This document shows, one piece after another, positions 41,828 through 51,618 of a stretch of 64,000 bases of DNA (position 1 is its first letter; each line of letters begins with the position of its first letter). Below the pieces are notes generated by a model that saw only the letters and a program-made list of their open reading frames with translations, was not told the DNA's origin and made no database searches. The stretch is taken from contig JADJFV010000002.1 of NCBI GenBank assembly GCA_016708435.1, positions 1 to 64,000 on the forward strand, in the 5' to 3' direction. This DNA is from Leptospiraceae bacterium (GTDB lineage Bacteria > Spirochaetota > Leptospiria > Leptospirales > Leptospiraceae). Position numbers and translations under genes: made by a program.

Positions 41828-43074
41828 ACATCCTTTCCTAGCAATGTCCGTGCCAGATTGATTCCTGATGTAAGCGCGTCTTCGTGAAACCCATATTTGA
41901 AATAACTCCCACAATAATTAATAAGAGAACCTTCATTGAGAGAAGGAAGTTTTTCCTGCGCTTCGATTGCATTGACACTGAATACTGGATGCTCATATTC
42001 AATCTTGCGAACGATTTTTTGTGGATTGACTTTTCCAGGATCATTGATGGAAAGAAAATAATTTTGCGTTTCCGAAACTCCCTGTAAAGAATTCATCCAG
42101 TAAATTACAGAAGGTTCGCCGTTATTTTCGACTCGATAATTCCAAGAAGACCAAGCTAACTTTTTGTGCGGCATAACAGTGTCATCCGTATGAAGAGTAG
42201 CCAAGTTGTGTTGATAGCGAAAGTTTTGAAGTAAGCTCTTTTCTTCTTTAGTAGGATTTTCTAAAAGAGAAAGAGCTGTATCGGCATGACAGGCAAACAC
42301 GAGTTTGTCGTAATAGTCGTAGGTTCCGTCTTGCAAAATCAATTTTACACGATTGGCTTCTCGAATTACTTTCTTGGCTCCATTCTTCAGATGAAATTTA
42401 TCCTTAAAAGGTTCAATGAGTTTTCTGGCATACGTTCTTGAACCATTTATAACTGTTCTCCATTGGTGTTGCGTATTTAATCCTAAGAATCCATGATTGT
42501 AAAAAAAACGCACGAGAGTAACTGCTGGAAAGTCGAGCATTTCTTTTTCTTCGGTAGACCAAACTGCTGAACTCATCGGAATAATGTAGCGATATAAAAT
42601 ATCTGTCCCCATATTTTTTTCTAGAACGTATTCTTTGAGAGTATAATTTTTATACTTTGGATCATCCAGGATGGCGATAGATTCCGAATTGAAGCGATTG
42701 ATTTGATAAAGTAGTCGCAGATAACGAATATTGAAAAGATTGCTTCTTTGCGCAAAAAGACCATTAACCCCTGAACCACAAAACTCTAATCTGCTAGGCA
42801 AATGTTGCACACTAAAAGACATAGAGGACTTTTTTGTTTCTACAGAAAGTTCTTTGAATAAGCGGGTTAAATTAGGATAATTTACTTCATTGTAGACGAT
42901 AAATCCAGTATCCACCGGATGAAGCTTATGACGCTCTGCCACCTCAACAGTGTTTGTGTGACCGCCAATATAATCATTCTTATCGAAATAGCTAATGTCA
43001 AATTCCTTGTGAATGAAATGACCAAGCCCCATTCCTGCAATCCCTGTTCCAATAATAGCAATTCTTTTCAACAT
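41821..43074 (-). CDS. NAD(P)/FAD-dependent oxidoreductase, amine-oxidase-like
   Basis: 417 residues. The N-terminus is a Rossmann FAD motif (IAIIGTGIAGMGLGHFI) followed by FDKNDYIGGHTNTVEV, the R/H-rich GG motif of the amine oxidase/phytoene desaturase superfamily, and LHPVDTGFIVYNEVNYPNL. The C-terminal SLINYCGSYFKYGFHEDALT and SGINLARTLLG binds FAD. First gene of the lipid-modification operon; the family is probably a fatty-acid desaturase or oxidase working with DUF1365 and Cfa. It diverges from recB across 82 bases. Confidence 0.9.
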   Translation of the reverse strand: MLKRIAIIGTGIAGMGLGHFIHKEFDISYFDKNDYIGGHTNTVEVAERHKLHPVDTGFIVYNEVNYPNLTRLFKELSVETKKSSMSFSVQHLPSRLEFCGSGVNGLFAQRSNLFNIRYLRLLYQINRFNSESIAILDDPKYKNYTLKEYVLEKNMGTDILYRYIIPMSSAVWSTEEKEMLDFPAVTLVRFFYNHGFLGLNTQHQWRTVINGSRTYARKLIEPFKDKFHLKNGAKKVIREANRVKLILQDGTYDYYDKLVFACHADTALSLLENPTKEEKSLLQNFRYQHNLATLHTDDTVMPHKKLAWSSWNYRVENNGEPSVIYWMNSLQGVSETQNYFLSINDPGKVNPQKIVRKIEYEHPVFSVNAIEAQEKLPSLNEGSLINYCGSYFKYGFHEDALTSGINLARTLLGKDVW

Positions 43075-43156
43075 GTCCTCTTTGTAGGTTTAGACTCTAC
43101 TTATTTTACCATTTCCTAATATGAATTATTTTTAGAAGAAAAAAACGTTTGAGTTT

Positions 43157-46100
43157 ATGTTAAACGATAGAATCTTTGTGAAGTGGATAGTAAAAAAATT
43201 GAGTAGTAGCAAAGAATACAGATTCGATGAGCAAAAAAACAACCACGTCGTCATCGAAGCCTCGGCGGGAACTGGAAAAACTTACACGATCGAGCATATG
43301 ATTCCCCAATTCATTGAAGGCGGAGTCTCGATAGAAAAAGTTGCAGTTCTTACCTTCACAGAAAAAGCCGCCGCCGAATTACAAGACCGAATTCGCAAAG
43401 AACTCATTCGCTCCATCGAAATTCCAAACCTAGCCCAAGAAAAAAAAGACCAATTGGAAGAAGCTTTAGAGCTTTTGCCAAATGCCAACATTGGAACGAT
43501 TCATCATTTTTGTAGATCTATTTTAAAAAAACATTCTCTTGTTCTCGGGTTATCTGCTAAGTTCGGAGAAATCCGAAATGTGTCTGAGGAAATTGAAACC
43601 TATTTTAAAAAATTCTGGTGGAAAATCGAAAAAGACGATTCCGAGGAGTTAATCGCTCTTTTGCGAAAAGTTGATTTTCCAAAATTCAAATCCATTCTAG
43701 TGGAGCTAACAGCAAAAACCGGTGGCAATAAAATCAAGCTCCTCGATAAGTCAGATGGTGAACGCTTAAAAAAAGATCTATCTTATTTGATGACTTTGCT
43801 GGATAATGCGAATTTGCCGACAAAAAAAACTGCTTATAGTAATAAGCTTCAAGCTTTTCAAGCTAAAACCTTTACAAGCGATAATGAAATATTCCTCGAA
43901 TTAAAACTGGCTTGTTTAACAAAAGATATAAAGTCCAAGAAGTTAAGACTTACTGACGACGTGAGAGAATTTTTAATTAAAGCATGCTCAGTTTCCGAAC
44001 GGGAATTAGTTACTCTAATTGAACGTATAATCGAGGCATTAGAAAAAAACTCTTCAGTTGAACTCTTTAATCCAATTTTCACTTATGCAAATGAACTGAT
44101 AGAAGATTTTGAAAAATTTTTATTTTCACAAGATACAGTTACTGTCGATGGATTGATTTTACTTACTCGAAAACTTCTAATAAATTTTCCCGAAGTAAAA
44201 AAACAAATTCAAAACAGTGTAGATTATTTAATTCTAGATGAATGCCAGGATACAAATCCAATTCAGATTGATCTAGTGACAGAACTCTTTTCCGGTCTTT
44301 CCAAAGGAATTATTTTGGTGGGTGACCCCAAGCAATCCATTTACCGATTTAGAGATGCCGACTTACGCTCATATGCCGCTGCAGTCAATAGATTAGTGGG
44401 CAAGCAAGATCTAAGATTAGACATATCTTTTAGAAGTTCTACGCGTCTAGTGGAAGTGCTTAATCGTATTTTCCCTCAGTTTGAGAATTTATCCAAAATT
44501 TATAGCCCCGTAAATCCAAGTCGAACGAATGAACCTAAAACAAAACCTCCTCTCATCCTTCTTGGGCTAGATGAGAACAATCAACCATTGACTCAAACGG
44601 ATACGGGCGACGATTTTGGTGCAGACAGTTTACGCGATGCTTCCATAAAAGAAATCATTAAGACTATTCATACGATAACGGATAATGACGAATATCTGAT
44701 ACTAGAAAAAGAAACCAAAGAGTATCGGAGAATTAAATATTCCGATATAGCAATTCTTGCCTACACCAAAGATAACTTAAATCTACTGCTTCGAGAATTT
44801 TCCAAGAATGCAATTTCAGCCAATATATACAAGAGCACTTTGTTTTATAGCCATAAGATTGTGCAGGCTATTTCTCATTTGCTCCATGCGGTAGAAAATC
44901 CAAATGATTCCGCATCACTTTATAAGACACTCGCTTCGGATTTATTTTTAATTTCGGAAAGCGTTTTATATGAACTATCTGAGGCAGGAGAACTTTCGTA
45001 TTTGTTTGATTCAAAGTTTTCAGAAATCAATACAATCTACGAATCCCTTCGCAAAGCTCACGAGAACCGTTATACGAAAGACATCGCTTATACTCTGCAT
45101 GAAATATTACGCGAAAATCAAATTCTAGAAGTTCTTTCGATTGGATTTGACGGAAAGAGAAACCTAGCTAATATTTATCATCTGTCTGAAATGCTCAGCT
45201 ATACTCAACTAACAGAAAATTTAAGCTTCGGGGAAATCGTGCGTAACCTCAAACGGAATGTAGAGAATTCTGTTGACCAAGAAATGAAATTAGACAGTGA
45301 TAAGAAGGATGATTCGTTTAATTCCGTTCAGTTGATGACAATGCATGTGTCAAAGGGATTAGAATTTCCTGTTTGCATTTTGTTCAATTTGGCGGGAGGG
45401 AAAAGTCAAAATAAAAAGACTCTGTATATCGGGGATAGTTTACTAAGGCAATCTCCCTTGTCGGTAGATATGAAACTTACGTTAGGCGAATTAGGCGATG
45501 TCAAGACACCTGAATTTGAGGAATTAAAAAGCAAGGACGACGAGGAACTTCTTCAAGAAAAAGATCGACTACTCTATGTTGCCTTTACCCGCGCGAGGGA
45601 TTATCTTGTTTTGCCGCTTCATTCGATGCCTAAAAAAAATTCTTCTGGTTCTTTGCGAGCGTTAATCGAAAAAGCTTTCTCTCCTGATAATATTAAAAAA
45701 TATATCAATGAAAACCTAGCTGAAAATTTCATAAATGCAAAGCGTCCGAAAGCAAAGAAAGAGATTTCAACCGTGAAAGAAAAAAAACCTACATCTATTC
45801 AGTTTGAACCAATTCAAATGACTCATATATCTCCTGCTGAAATGTATAGCAAGGCAGGAATCAAAGTTCAATCTTACTCTTCGATTGCAAGACACCTAGA
45901 GCCTGAAGAAGAATTTGTAAAAGAAAAAACAAGCAGTGAAAAAAAAGTCGCACCGGAAAATGCCGATAATGCGCCATTTACCATTAGCTCTGACAAAAGG
46001 GGAACGACTTTCGGACTTCTCTGTCACGCTGTGATGGAAAATTTCGATCTACAGATTTTGTCAGATGAAAAAATGATAGAATCTGAAGTAAAGCGAATGG

Positions 46101-46639
46101 TTAATGCATATTATCCAACAACGGGGCTCAATGAAATTGTTGATTATACTAGCAAAGACGCGATTGAATTTTGTTATTCTACTCTTACAAAATCCTATCC
46201 AATGAATGCGGCAAAGACAGAATTTGCTAAGATTCAAGACTGGAAATACTTAACGCGAGAAAAATCATTCTTTTATAAATTGCAATCGAGTAAGATTGAT
46301 TTTCTAGTTGGAATTGGGGATGGAATGTTTTATTGGAATGACAAATACTATCTACTCGATTGGAAGACAAATTTAATTAAACCAAACGAAGAGGAAACGA
46401 TAGACGCTATCCTGGAGAAAAAAGTAAAAGACTCTTACTTCTATCAATACATGATCTATAGCATGAATCTAATTGATAATATTACTCCGAAGAAAGAAAA
46501 CAAAAAAGAGTATTGGGAGAAAAAGTTTGGGGGAATGCTCTTTGTTTTTATGAGAGTAAAAGAGGATAAGCAAGGTTCGCTTCTAGTCAAACCAACTTAC
46601 GAAGAAATTTTAGCATTCAAAAAGGATTTGGAGAAATAA
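43157..46639 (+). CDS. recB: Exodeoxyribonuclease V beta subunit, RecB
   Basis: 1160 residues. Walker A EASAGTGKTYTIEH (residues 34-42), AVLTFTEKAAAELQDRIR (motif Ia), DYLILDECQDTNPIQIDLV (Walker B with DECQD), GDPKQSIYRFRDADL (motif III) and MTMHVSKGLEFPVCILF plus LLYVAFTRARDYLVLPL (V and VI) define a UvrD/RecB helicase. The C-terminal nuclease has the Asp-x13-LLDWKTN pattern (GIGDGMFYW, YYLLDWKTNL). It is a DNA end resection helicase-nuclease. recD follows one base after its stop; recC is not adjacent. Confidence 0.9.
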   Translation: MLNDRIFVKWIVKKLSSSKEYRFDEQKNNHVVIEASAGTGKTYTIEHMIPQFIEGGVSIEKVAVLTFTEKAAAELQDRIRKELIRSIEIPNLAQEKKDQLEEALELLPNANIGTIHHFCRSILKKHSLVLGLSAKFGEIRNVSEEIETYFKKFWWKIEKDDSEELIALLRKVDFPKFKSILVELTAKTGGNKIKLLDKSDGERLKKDLSYLMTLLDNANLPTKKTAYSNKLQAFQAKTFTSDNEIFLELKLACLTKDIKSKKLRLTDDVREFLIKACSVSERELVTLIERIIEALEKNSSVELFNPIFTYANELIEDFEKFLFSQDTVTVDGLILLTRKLLINFPEVKKQIQNSVDYLILDECQDTNPIQIDLVTELFSGLSKGIILVGDPKQSIYRFRDADLRSYAAAVNRLVGKQDLRLDISFRSSTRLVEVLNRIFPQFENLSKIYSPVNPSRTNEPKTKPPLILLGLDENNQPLTQTDTGDDFGADSLRDASIKEIIKTIHTITDNDEYLILEKETKEYRRIKYSDIAILAYTKDNLNLLLREFSKNAISANIYKSTLFYSHKIVQAISHLLHAVENPNDSASLYKTLASDLFLISESVLYELSEAGELSYLFDSKFSEINTIYESLRKAHENRYTKDIAYTLHEILRENQILEVLSIGFDGKRNLANIYHLSEMLSYTQLTENLSFGEIVRNLKRNVENSVDQEMKLDSDKKDDSFNSVQLMTMHVSKGLEFPVCILFNLAGGKSQNKKTLYIGDSLLRQSPLSVDMKLTLGELGDVKTPEFEELKSKDDEELLQEKDRLLYVAFTRARDYLVLPLHSMPKKNSSGSLRALIEKAFSPDNIKKYINENLAENFINAKRPKAKKEISTVKEKKPTSIQFEPIQMTHISPAEMYSKAGIKVQSYSSIARHLEPEEEFVKEKTSSEKKVAPENADNAPFTISSDKRGTTFGLLCHAVMENFDLQILSDEKMIESEVKRMVNAYYPTTGLNEIVDYTSKDAIEFCYSTLTKSYPMNAAKTEFAKIQDWKYLTREKSFFYKLQSSKIDFLVGIGDGMFYWNDKYYLLDWKTNLIKPNEEETIDAILEKKVKDSYFYQYMIYSMNLIDNITPKKENKKEYWEKKFGGMLFVFMRVKEDKQGSLLVKPTYEEILAFKKDLEK

Positions 46640-46640
46640 T

Positions 46641-48362
46641 ATGAGCTCTGGAATTATACCGGGAGTAATTCGCGGGCTGGGAAGAGCTAGAATCAAATTT
46701 GATCTTGCTTATAAGAATAGAAAAATTGGGAAAGCCAACGCAAAGAAATTTCTATTCCTCGAAAAATTAAATTTAAAAGACAAAGAATTTTCTAGGTCAG
46801 CTCTCTTTAAAACATTAAAGCATTTTTCTGATCCAGAAATAGATGAAGTTCTTTTTTGGACTGTGTTAAAGTTAATCAATGCAGAAGAAGTCGGCGGTCT
46901 ATGTGTTCCCAAAGCAGATTTAATCAAATTCATCTTAGAAAAAAATCCAAGCCTTGAAATAGAAAAGTCCTGGGCGAATTATTTTGCTGCCAATAGAGAC
47001 AATTCGCTCTTATTCGAAGAAGAGGAAATGATTTACCTTACCTACCTCTATCACACAGAAGTCGCTGTCTGTGACCATCTACTAGAATTCTTCGATTTTA
47101 AGTTCAAGGAAAAATTCAAAGTATATAAAGATAAAAATCTTTCCGAAGAGCAAGTAACGATTGTAAATAGTATTTTTCAAAACTCAATTTCTTTTTTATC
47201 GGGTGGTCCGGGAACGGGGAAAACAACGATTATCCAGGCGATCTTACGATCTGGAATTGAAAATGGAATTACCCCTGAGTCGATTGCGATTCTTGCGCCG
47301 ACAGGGAAAGCGGCAAAGCGTTTACGTGAAAGTTGTCAATCTCTACTCACTAAAGAGCAGTCTCTACAAGCGCCAAGCACGATTCATCGTTTTCTGGGCT
47401 ACAACCCATCTAGTGGCAAATATAAGTTTAACGCAGAGAATCCGATTCAAAAAAAGCTGATTATCATAGATGAATCCTCTATGATTGACATATTTATTTT
47501 GAAGGCTCTGCTCGAAGCTTTTCCCAATGCGGATAAGGACAAACGGATTATTTTTGTAGGAGATCCAGATCAACTTCTCTCTGTGAACTCTGGCTCTGTG
47601 TTTTCCGATTTTATCTTGCTGAATAAAAATGTTTTTAAACTCACCCAATCTTTTAGGCAAACTAGCGAAGGCGAAGAAATTAAATCTCTAGCCAAAGAAA
47701 TCCAAAGTTTGAATTCAGAGGATAATCTAGGTTTACTTCTGAAGAACATTTCAATCCGAAAAGAATTGACTCAAATCAGTTCCGGCGTAAGTTTCTTTGA
47801 AACAAGTAAGGACGAGGACACTGTCAATCTTGCCCTTCTCTGGTATAAACAAATTGCAAATCTTGGAGATTCGAGTCAAATCCTTACTCCTTACAACGAA
47901 ACAAAGATAGGAGTAAAGAACCTAAACCCGTTTTTGGAAACGGAAATCGCGAAGACTCCTTCGGCTAATTATAAATTGCCGGTCATTGTAAATAGTAATC
48001 TATACAGTATGGAATTATTCAACGGAGAAACTGGATACTTAGTAGAGGCTAATGGCTCTTATTCTTTTCTGTCTACAGAAAAAAAACCTGTTCCAATTCC
48101 TGGTTCCTATCGACAATACTTTGATTCTGCCTATGCCATCACAATTCACAAAAGCCAGGGCTCTGAATACGAGCATGTATGTATATTAATTCCCGCTGAA
48201 ATGGAAAATCCAGATTCTCTTTTGAATGTTCGAATCCTATACACTGGCATTACTCGCGCAAAAAAATCGGTCACTCTCATTGGCTCGCTAGCCCTCTTCC
48301 AAAAAGCACTCATCAACAGAGGAGAAGAAAGACATTCTAGAATAGGCGCTAGATTGAGCTAA
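46641..48362 (+). CDS. recD: Exodeoxyribonuclease V alpha subunit, RecD
   Basis: 573 residues. Walker A SGGPGTGKTTIIQAI (about residues 187-200), SIAILAPTGKAAKRLRESCQ (Ia), KLIIIDESSMIDIF (DExx), IIFVGDPDQLLSVNSGSVF (III), LTQSFRQTSEGEEI (IV) and the C-terminal AITIHKSQGSEYEHVCILIP plus LLNVRILYTGITRAKKSVTL (V-VI). This is a 5'-3' SF1B helicase of the RecBCD complex. N-terminal residues 1-150 fit the RecD N-domain. Translation is probably coupled to recB, whose TAA ends one base before the ATG. Confidence 0.9.
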   Translation: MSSGIIPGVIRGLGRARIKFDLAYKNRKIGKANAKKFLFLEKLNLKDKEFSRSALFKTLKHFSDPEIDEVLFWTVLKLINAEEVGGLCVPKADLIKFILEKNPSLEIEKSWANYFAANRDNSLLFEEEEMIYLTYLYHTEVAVCDHLLEFFDFKFKEKFKVYKDKNLSEEQVTIVNSIFQNSISFLSGGPGTGKTTIIQAILRSGIENGITPESIAILAPTGKAAKRLRESCQSLLTKEQSLQAPSTIHRFLGYNPSSGKYKFNAENPIQKKLIIIDESSMIDIFILKALLEAFPNADKDKRIIFVGDPDQLLSVNSGSVFSDFILLNKNVFKLTQSFRQTSEGEEIKSLAKEIQSLNSEDNLGLLLKNISIRKELTQISSGVSFFETSKDEDTVNLALLWYKQIANLGDSSQILTPYNETKIGVKNLNPFLETEIAKTPSANYKLPVIVNSNLYSMELFNGETGYLVEANGSYSFLSTEKKPVPIPGSYRQYFDSAYAITIHKSQGSEYEHVCILIPAEMENPDSLLNVRILYTGITRAKKSVTLIGSLALFQKALINRGEERHSRIGARLS

Positions 48363-48390
48363 TGAATACCGATTAGAAATTTAGCTCAAT

Positions 48391-48479
48391 GTCATCCTGA
48401 GCCTGCCCTGAGTTTATCGAAGGGTCGAAGGATACTATTTATATTTAGTATGGATTCGACAGGCTCACCATGACATTTT
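48391..48479 (+). repeat. Palindromic repeat of the GTCATCCTGAGCCTG type, likely bidirectional terminator
   Basis: AATGTCATCCTGAGCCTG at the left pairs with CAGGCTCACCATGACATTT at the right with few mismatches; inside are GAAGGGTCGAAGGATAC and GTATGGATTCGACAGG. Variants of GTCATCCTGAGCCTGTCGAA are widespread dispersed repeats. It sits exactly between the convergent stops of recD and the patatin gene, ending in a T-rich run. Confidence 0.65.
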
Positions 48480-48537
48480 TAATTTAATAACAACTCTATT
48501 GATTTAAAACTTATATTTGTTATCGTTGGTAATTTCT

Positions 48538-50268
48538 TTAAATACTCTTAAATGCCAGGTTTCGAATTTCTTTTATATTTTCCTCGCATACCTTTTCGCC
48601 TAACGCAATGAATTCCTTTGCGCGATAGAATTCATACCAGGAAGAATTCGGTAGTATTGGGCTCATATAAACGTCCGAACTTTGGAATGAATACTTGCAA
48701 AGTCTATATTGAAGCGAATAAAAACTATTGATGAAAATATCCATAAGAGATTGATCCTTCTTATTGGACTTTACAACGTCTTCGGGGGAAGGCATGGCAT
48801 TAACGGCGATTATCCGCTGAATTCCTTCAATGGTAAGCGCACTCACCGGCAAAGGATTTACTACCCCGCCATCGACAAATACTCCCTTGTCGGTAATCAA
48901 AGGATTAAATAGTCCTGGAATTGCAGTGCTTGCCATAACAGCATCGACTACTGACCCTTCTTTTGAAACAATTTCTTCTCTTGTATTGATATCGCAGGTA
49001 ATTGTTCTTAGCTCTATGGGCAAGTCGTTAAATGTCTTGTGATCTAAAAATCCTTCTAGAAATTTACGGATATTATTTCCTGTAATCAGACCTTTGGAGG
49101 GCATCATAGAAAAATCAAATAGTTTAAACATATTAAAAAGAGAATCGAACTCCTCTGTCGCTTTCTCTATATTAGCCGCACTAACCCCACTAGCCCAGAG
49201 AGCACCTACGAGGGAACCAATACTTGTTCCAGAAACCATATCCACTGTAATGCCTTCTCTTTCTAATACTTTGAGAACACCTATCTGAGATAGTCCAAAA
49301 GCGGCTCCTCCTCCGAGAGCAATGCCTAAGCGCATACCTGTTATTTTGCGCGCAATTTTTCGAGTCAAAGTATTTAGCTCAGAACTTTTAACTGGCTCTT
49401 TTAAAACTATATTGGTTAAGAAGTTTGCATCATTTGTTTTATCTAGATTATGTTGTTCTAAGAAATCTTTTGGGTCTTTAACCTCTTTTTCTGTGATCAG
49501 ATAGCAATGATCTGATTCTTTTAGCAATGCTTCGCATAACTCTTGTTTATCTTCAGGCAAATCTAAAATGATAAAATGATACGAATACATATATTTACGA
49601 TACTGCTCTATAATTTCACTTATATCATCGAATTCGTAATTTTTAATTTTAGAGACAGAGCGTATGAGCATTTCTTTTTTTTTGTTAAATCTTAATACGA
49701 TGGATTTTTTAGAAGTCTGATCAATGATATGCTCCGAAAGTTCCAACGAAAATTGTGCACCAAGATGTGGATTTGTTTTGCAATAAACAGCGATTACATT
49801 TGACTCAATGATTTTGCGGTTAAGTTCATCCGGGGTTGCCTTAACGCGTCGTGTTAGAACACGACTGATTACAACTCCGAGGGAAGGAATTTTTGCGATG
49901 ATATCATTGAAGTCATCCGGTGAAATTAGAAAAAGTCTTACATCGCCTAACGCAACTGCAGAAAAAGTATGAGGTTTATTTCCCATGAGAGAAACAATGC
50001 CAAGAAAATCTCCTTTACGCATTACCTCTACCGACATCTGTTTTTCTTCTTCTCCAATTTTTATCGTTTTCTGTAACTCAATACTTCCATTGATGATAAT
50101 ATAAAAATATTCACAGGTATGTCCTTGTTGATACAGAAACTCATGTCGTTTAATGTCTTTTATGACAGCTTTCTCTGCGATGTAGCTTTTTTCAGAATCA
50201 GATAGACTATAAAGAACAGGTAAAGAGGAGAGGAGGTAATATTTTCCAAGTGTTTTTAAATCAGCCAT
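48538..50268 (-). CDS. Cyclic-nucleotide-binding patatin-like phospholipase (NTE-type)
   Basis: 576 residues in three parts. Residues about 15-140 are a cNMP-binding domain (HEFLYQQGHTCEYFYIIING, RKGDFLGIVSLMGNKPHTFS). The middle (150-300) is a P-loop-less Rossmann-like region, as in bacterial NTE homologues (FHYIILDLPEDK-type phrases). The patatin domain starts near 318 with LGIALGGGAAFGLSQIGVL (oxyanion hole), has the nucleophile in SGTSIGSLVGALWASG near 350 and the catalytic Asp in FVDGGVVNPLPVSAL. It would hydrolyse phospholipids or lysophospholipids under cAMP/cGMP control; phosphate-binding Arg of the cNMP site is not clear. Confidence 0.85.
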   Translation of the reverse strand: MADLKTLGKYYLLSSLPVLYSLSDSEKSYIAEKAVIKDIKRHEFLYQQGHTCEYFYIIINGSIELQKTIKIGEEEKQMSVEVMRKGDFLGIVSLMGNKPHTFSAVALGDVRLFLISPDDFNDIIAKIPSLGVVISRVLTRRVKATPDELNRKIIESNVIAVYCKTNPHLGAQFSLELSEHIIDQTSKKSIVLRFNKKKEMLIRSVSKIKNYEFDDISEIIEQYRKYMYSYHFIILDLPEDKQELCEALLKESDHCYLITEKEVKDPKDFLEQHNLDKTNDANFLTNIVLKEPVKSSELNTLTRKIARKITGMRLGIALGGGAAFGLSQIGVLKVLEREGITVDMVSGTSIGSLVGALWASGVSAANIEKATEEFDSLFNMFKLFDFSMMPSKGLITGNNIRKFLEGFLDHKTFNDLPIELRTITCDINTREEIVSKEGSVVDAVMASTAIPGLFNPLITDKGVFVDGGVVNPLPVSALTIEGIQRIIAVNAMPSPEDVVKSNKKDQSLMDIFINSFYSLQYRLCKYSFQSSDVYMSPILPNSSWYEFYRAKEFIALGEKVCEENIKEIRNLAFKSI

Positions 50269-50360
50269 ACTTACAGATTAGAAAAGATTCCTAAATCAGC
50301 AAGGAAGAATATTGGTAAGCAGTAGAAAAAAATTTGTTTTAAAAATACCTTCCTAAGTAG

Positions 50361-51608
50361 ATGGTGGAAATAGGGCAAAAAAAAAATTTTGCGCAAAGAA
50401 TTATGGAAATAAAAGAAATCACAGATCCGGCTACCATTTTTAAAATGACTGAAACTCTTTTTAAACAATTCCCTGTTTACATAATTGTAGATGGAAAGCC
50501 TAAGCAAGTCAAAGTCATTGCAATGAAGAATTTAGGCGTGCTCATCCAATCTCCGGATAACAACCCGAATCCTACAGAGCGATTTTTGCTACTCACTAAT
50601 GCAGGAAATCTTTTGCGCTTCACGTTTAAAGTCAATACAAAAGACCCAAGAGGAATTGAACTTCTTAATCCAGTCTCACTCATAATCAAGCCGGCAACAC
50701 GAACTACCAATCGTTATCAAGCTTCTAAAGCTCCAATTTACATTACAAATGTAATCAGTCAAGCAATGGTTCCGCATGATCTATCGGATGACGCAATGAA
50801 AGTAGAAAGTTTTATGAAGCCCTATATTCAAAAACTCAAAGCTAAATTTACAGAGGTAGAATTTTTTGTGCATGAGAGGATGGATACTAGAGCGCGTATG
50901 TTGGTAGATACCGGCAAACATATATTTGTCCCTGATACTAAATCTCCGGAAAGTGTGACGGATGAATTTATCCCTTTTAGTGAGCATGTTCATTTGATGC
51001 GACAGGGCAAAGGGTTGAGCAAATTCATGTCCGAAATCTGCGTGCCTTTAAAATATAGAAATATAGTTGTCTATGGATATTTGCAAATCTTAAATTTAGA
51101 AAAGACTGATTTGAATGACTACAAATTAGTTCTCTTAGCTGCTGAAAAATTCTGTAAAGAAATTGAAGAAGCAGATATTTTCAATGAGTCCAGATTAAAA
51201 TCAGCCATTCTTGATATCAGTGGAAGTGGTTTTAGTTTTTCTCATCCTCAATCAAAGCATTTTGGTAAATTGTTTTCTATCGGCGGGACGATTCTTTTTG
51301 ATATGTATGAAGAAGACAAGAGCCTTGGAACATTTAGAGCCGTTGTGCGTAATATTAAGCCTCTAGAAAAACTTTTTCGCATTGGATGTCAATTCTTCCA
51401 TATGGCAGATGAGCATACGATAGTGGATGACTTAATGAAGAAATTTTTTCCTAGTAGTCTTGAGCCAGAAAGTCCTGTTGGTAGCGAAAGTCAGCCTAAG
51501 ATTAAAACGGATGCTGTTCCAACTACTACAGATGAACCAGTAGAGGCTAAGATAGATAATCCGGAAGCTCCAGAGGATTCAGAAAAGCCTGAACCCTCTA
51601 AAGAATAA
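50361..51608 (+). CDS. DUF1577-like protein with PilZ-type C-terminal region
   Basis: 415 residues, no signal peptide. EIKEITDPATIFKMTETLFK and FPVYIIVDGKPKQVKVIAMK open the protein, FIPFSEHVHLMRQGKGLSKF and YRNIVVYGYLQILNLEKTDL are in the middle, then ILDISGSGFSFSHPQSKHFG, an I-S-x-x-G PilZ-like motif, and FRAVVRNIKPLEKLFRIGCQ. The last 40 residues are Pro/Glu-rich and disordered. I associate this layout with the Leptospira DUF1577 family. A second-messenger adaptor role is inferred. It diverges from the cNMP patatin gene. Start could also be the ATG at 50403. Confidence 0.6.
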   Translation: MVEIGQKKNFAQRIMEIKEITDPATIFKMTETLFKQFPVYIIVDGKPKQVKVIAMKNLGVLIQSPDNNPNPTERFLLLTNAGNLLRFTFKVNTKDPRGIELLNPVSLIIKPATRTTNRYQASKAPIYITNVISQAMVPHDLSDDAMKVESFMKPYIQKLKAKFTEVEFFVHERMDTRARMLVDTGKHIFVPDTKSPESVTDEFIPFSEHVHLMRQGKGLSKFMSEICVPLKYRNIVVYGYLQILNLEKTDLNDYKLVLLAAEKFCKEIEEADIFNESRLKSAILDISGSGFSFSHPQSKHFGKLFSIGGTILFDMYEEDKSLGTFRAVVRNIKPLEKLFRIGCQFFHMADEHTIVDDLMKKFFPSSLEPESPVGSESQPKIKTDAVPTTTDEPVEAKIDNPEAPEDSEKPEPSKE

Positions 51609-51618
51609 TCTAAATTAA

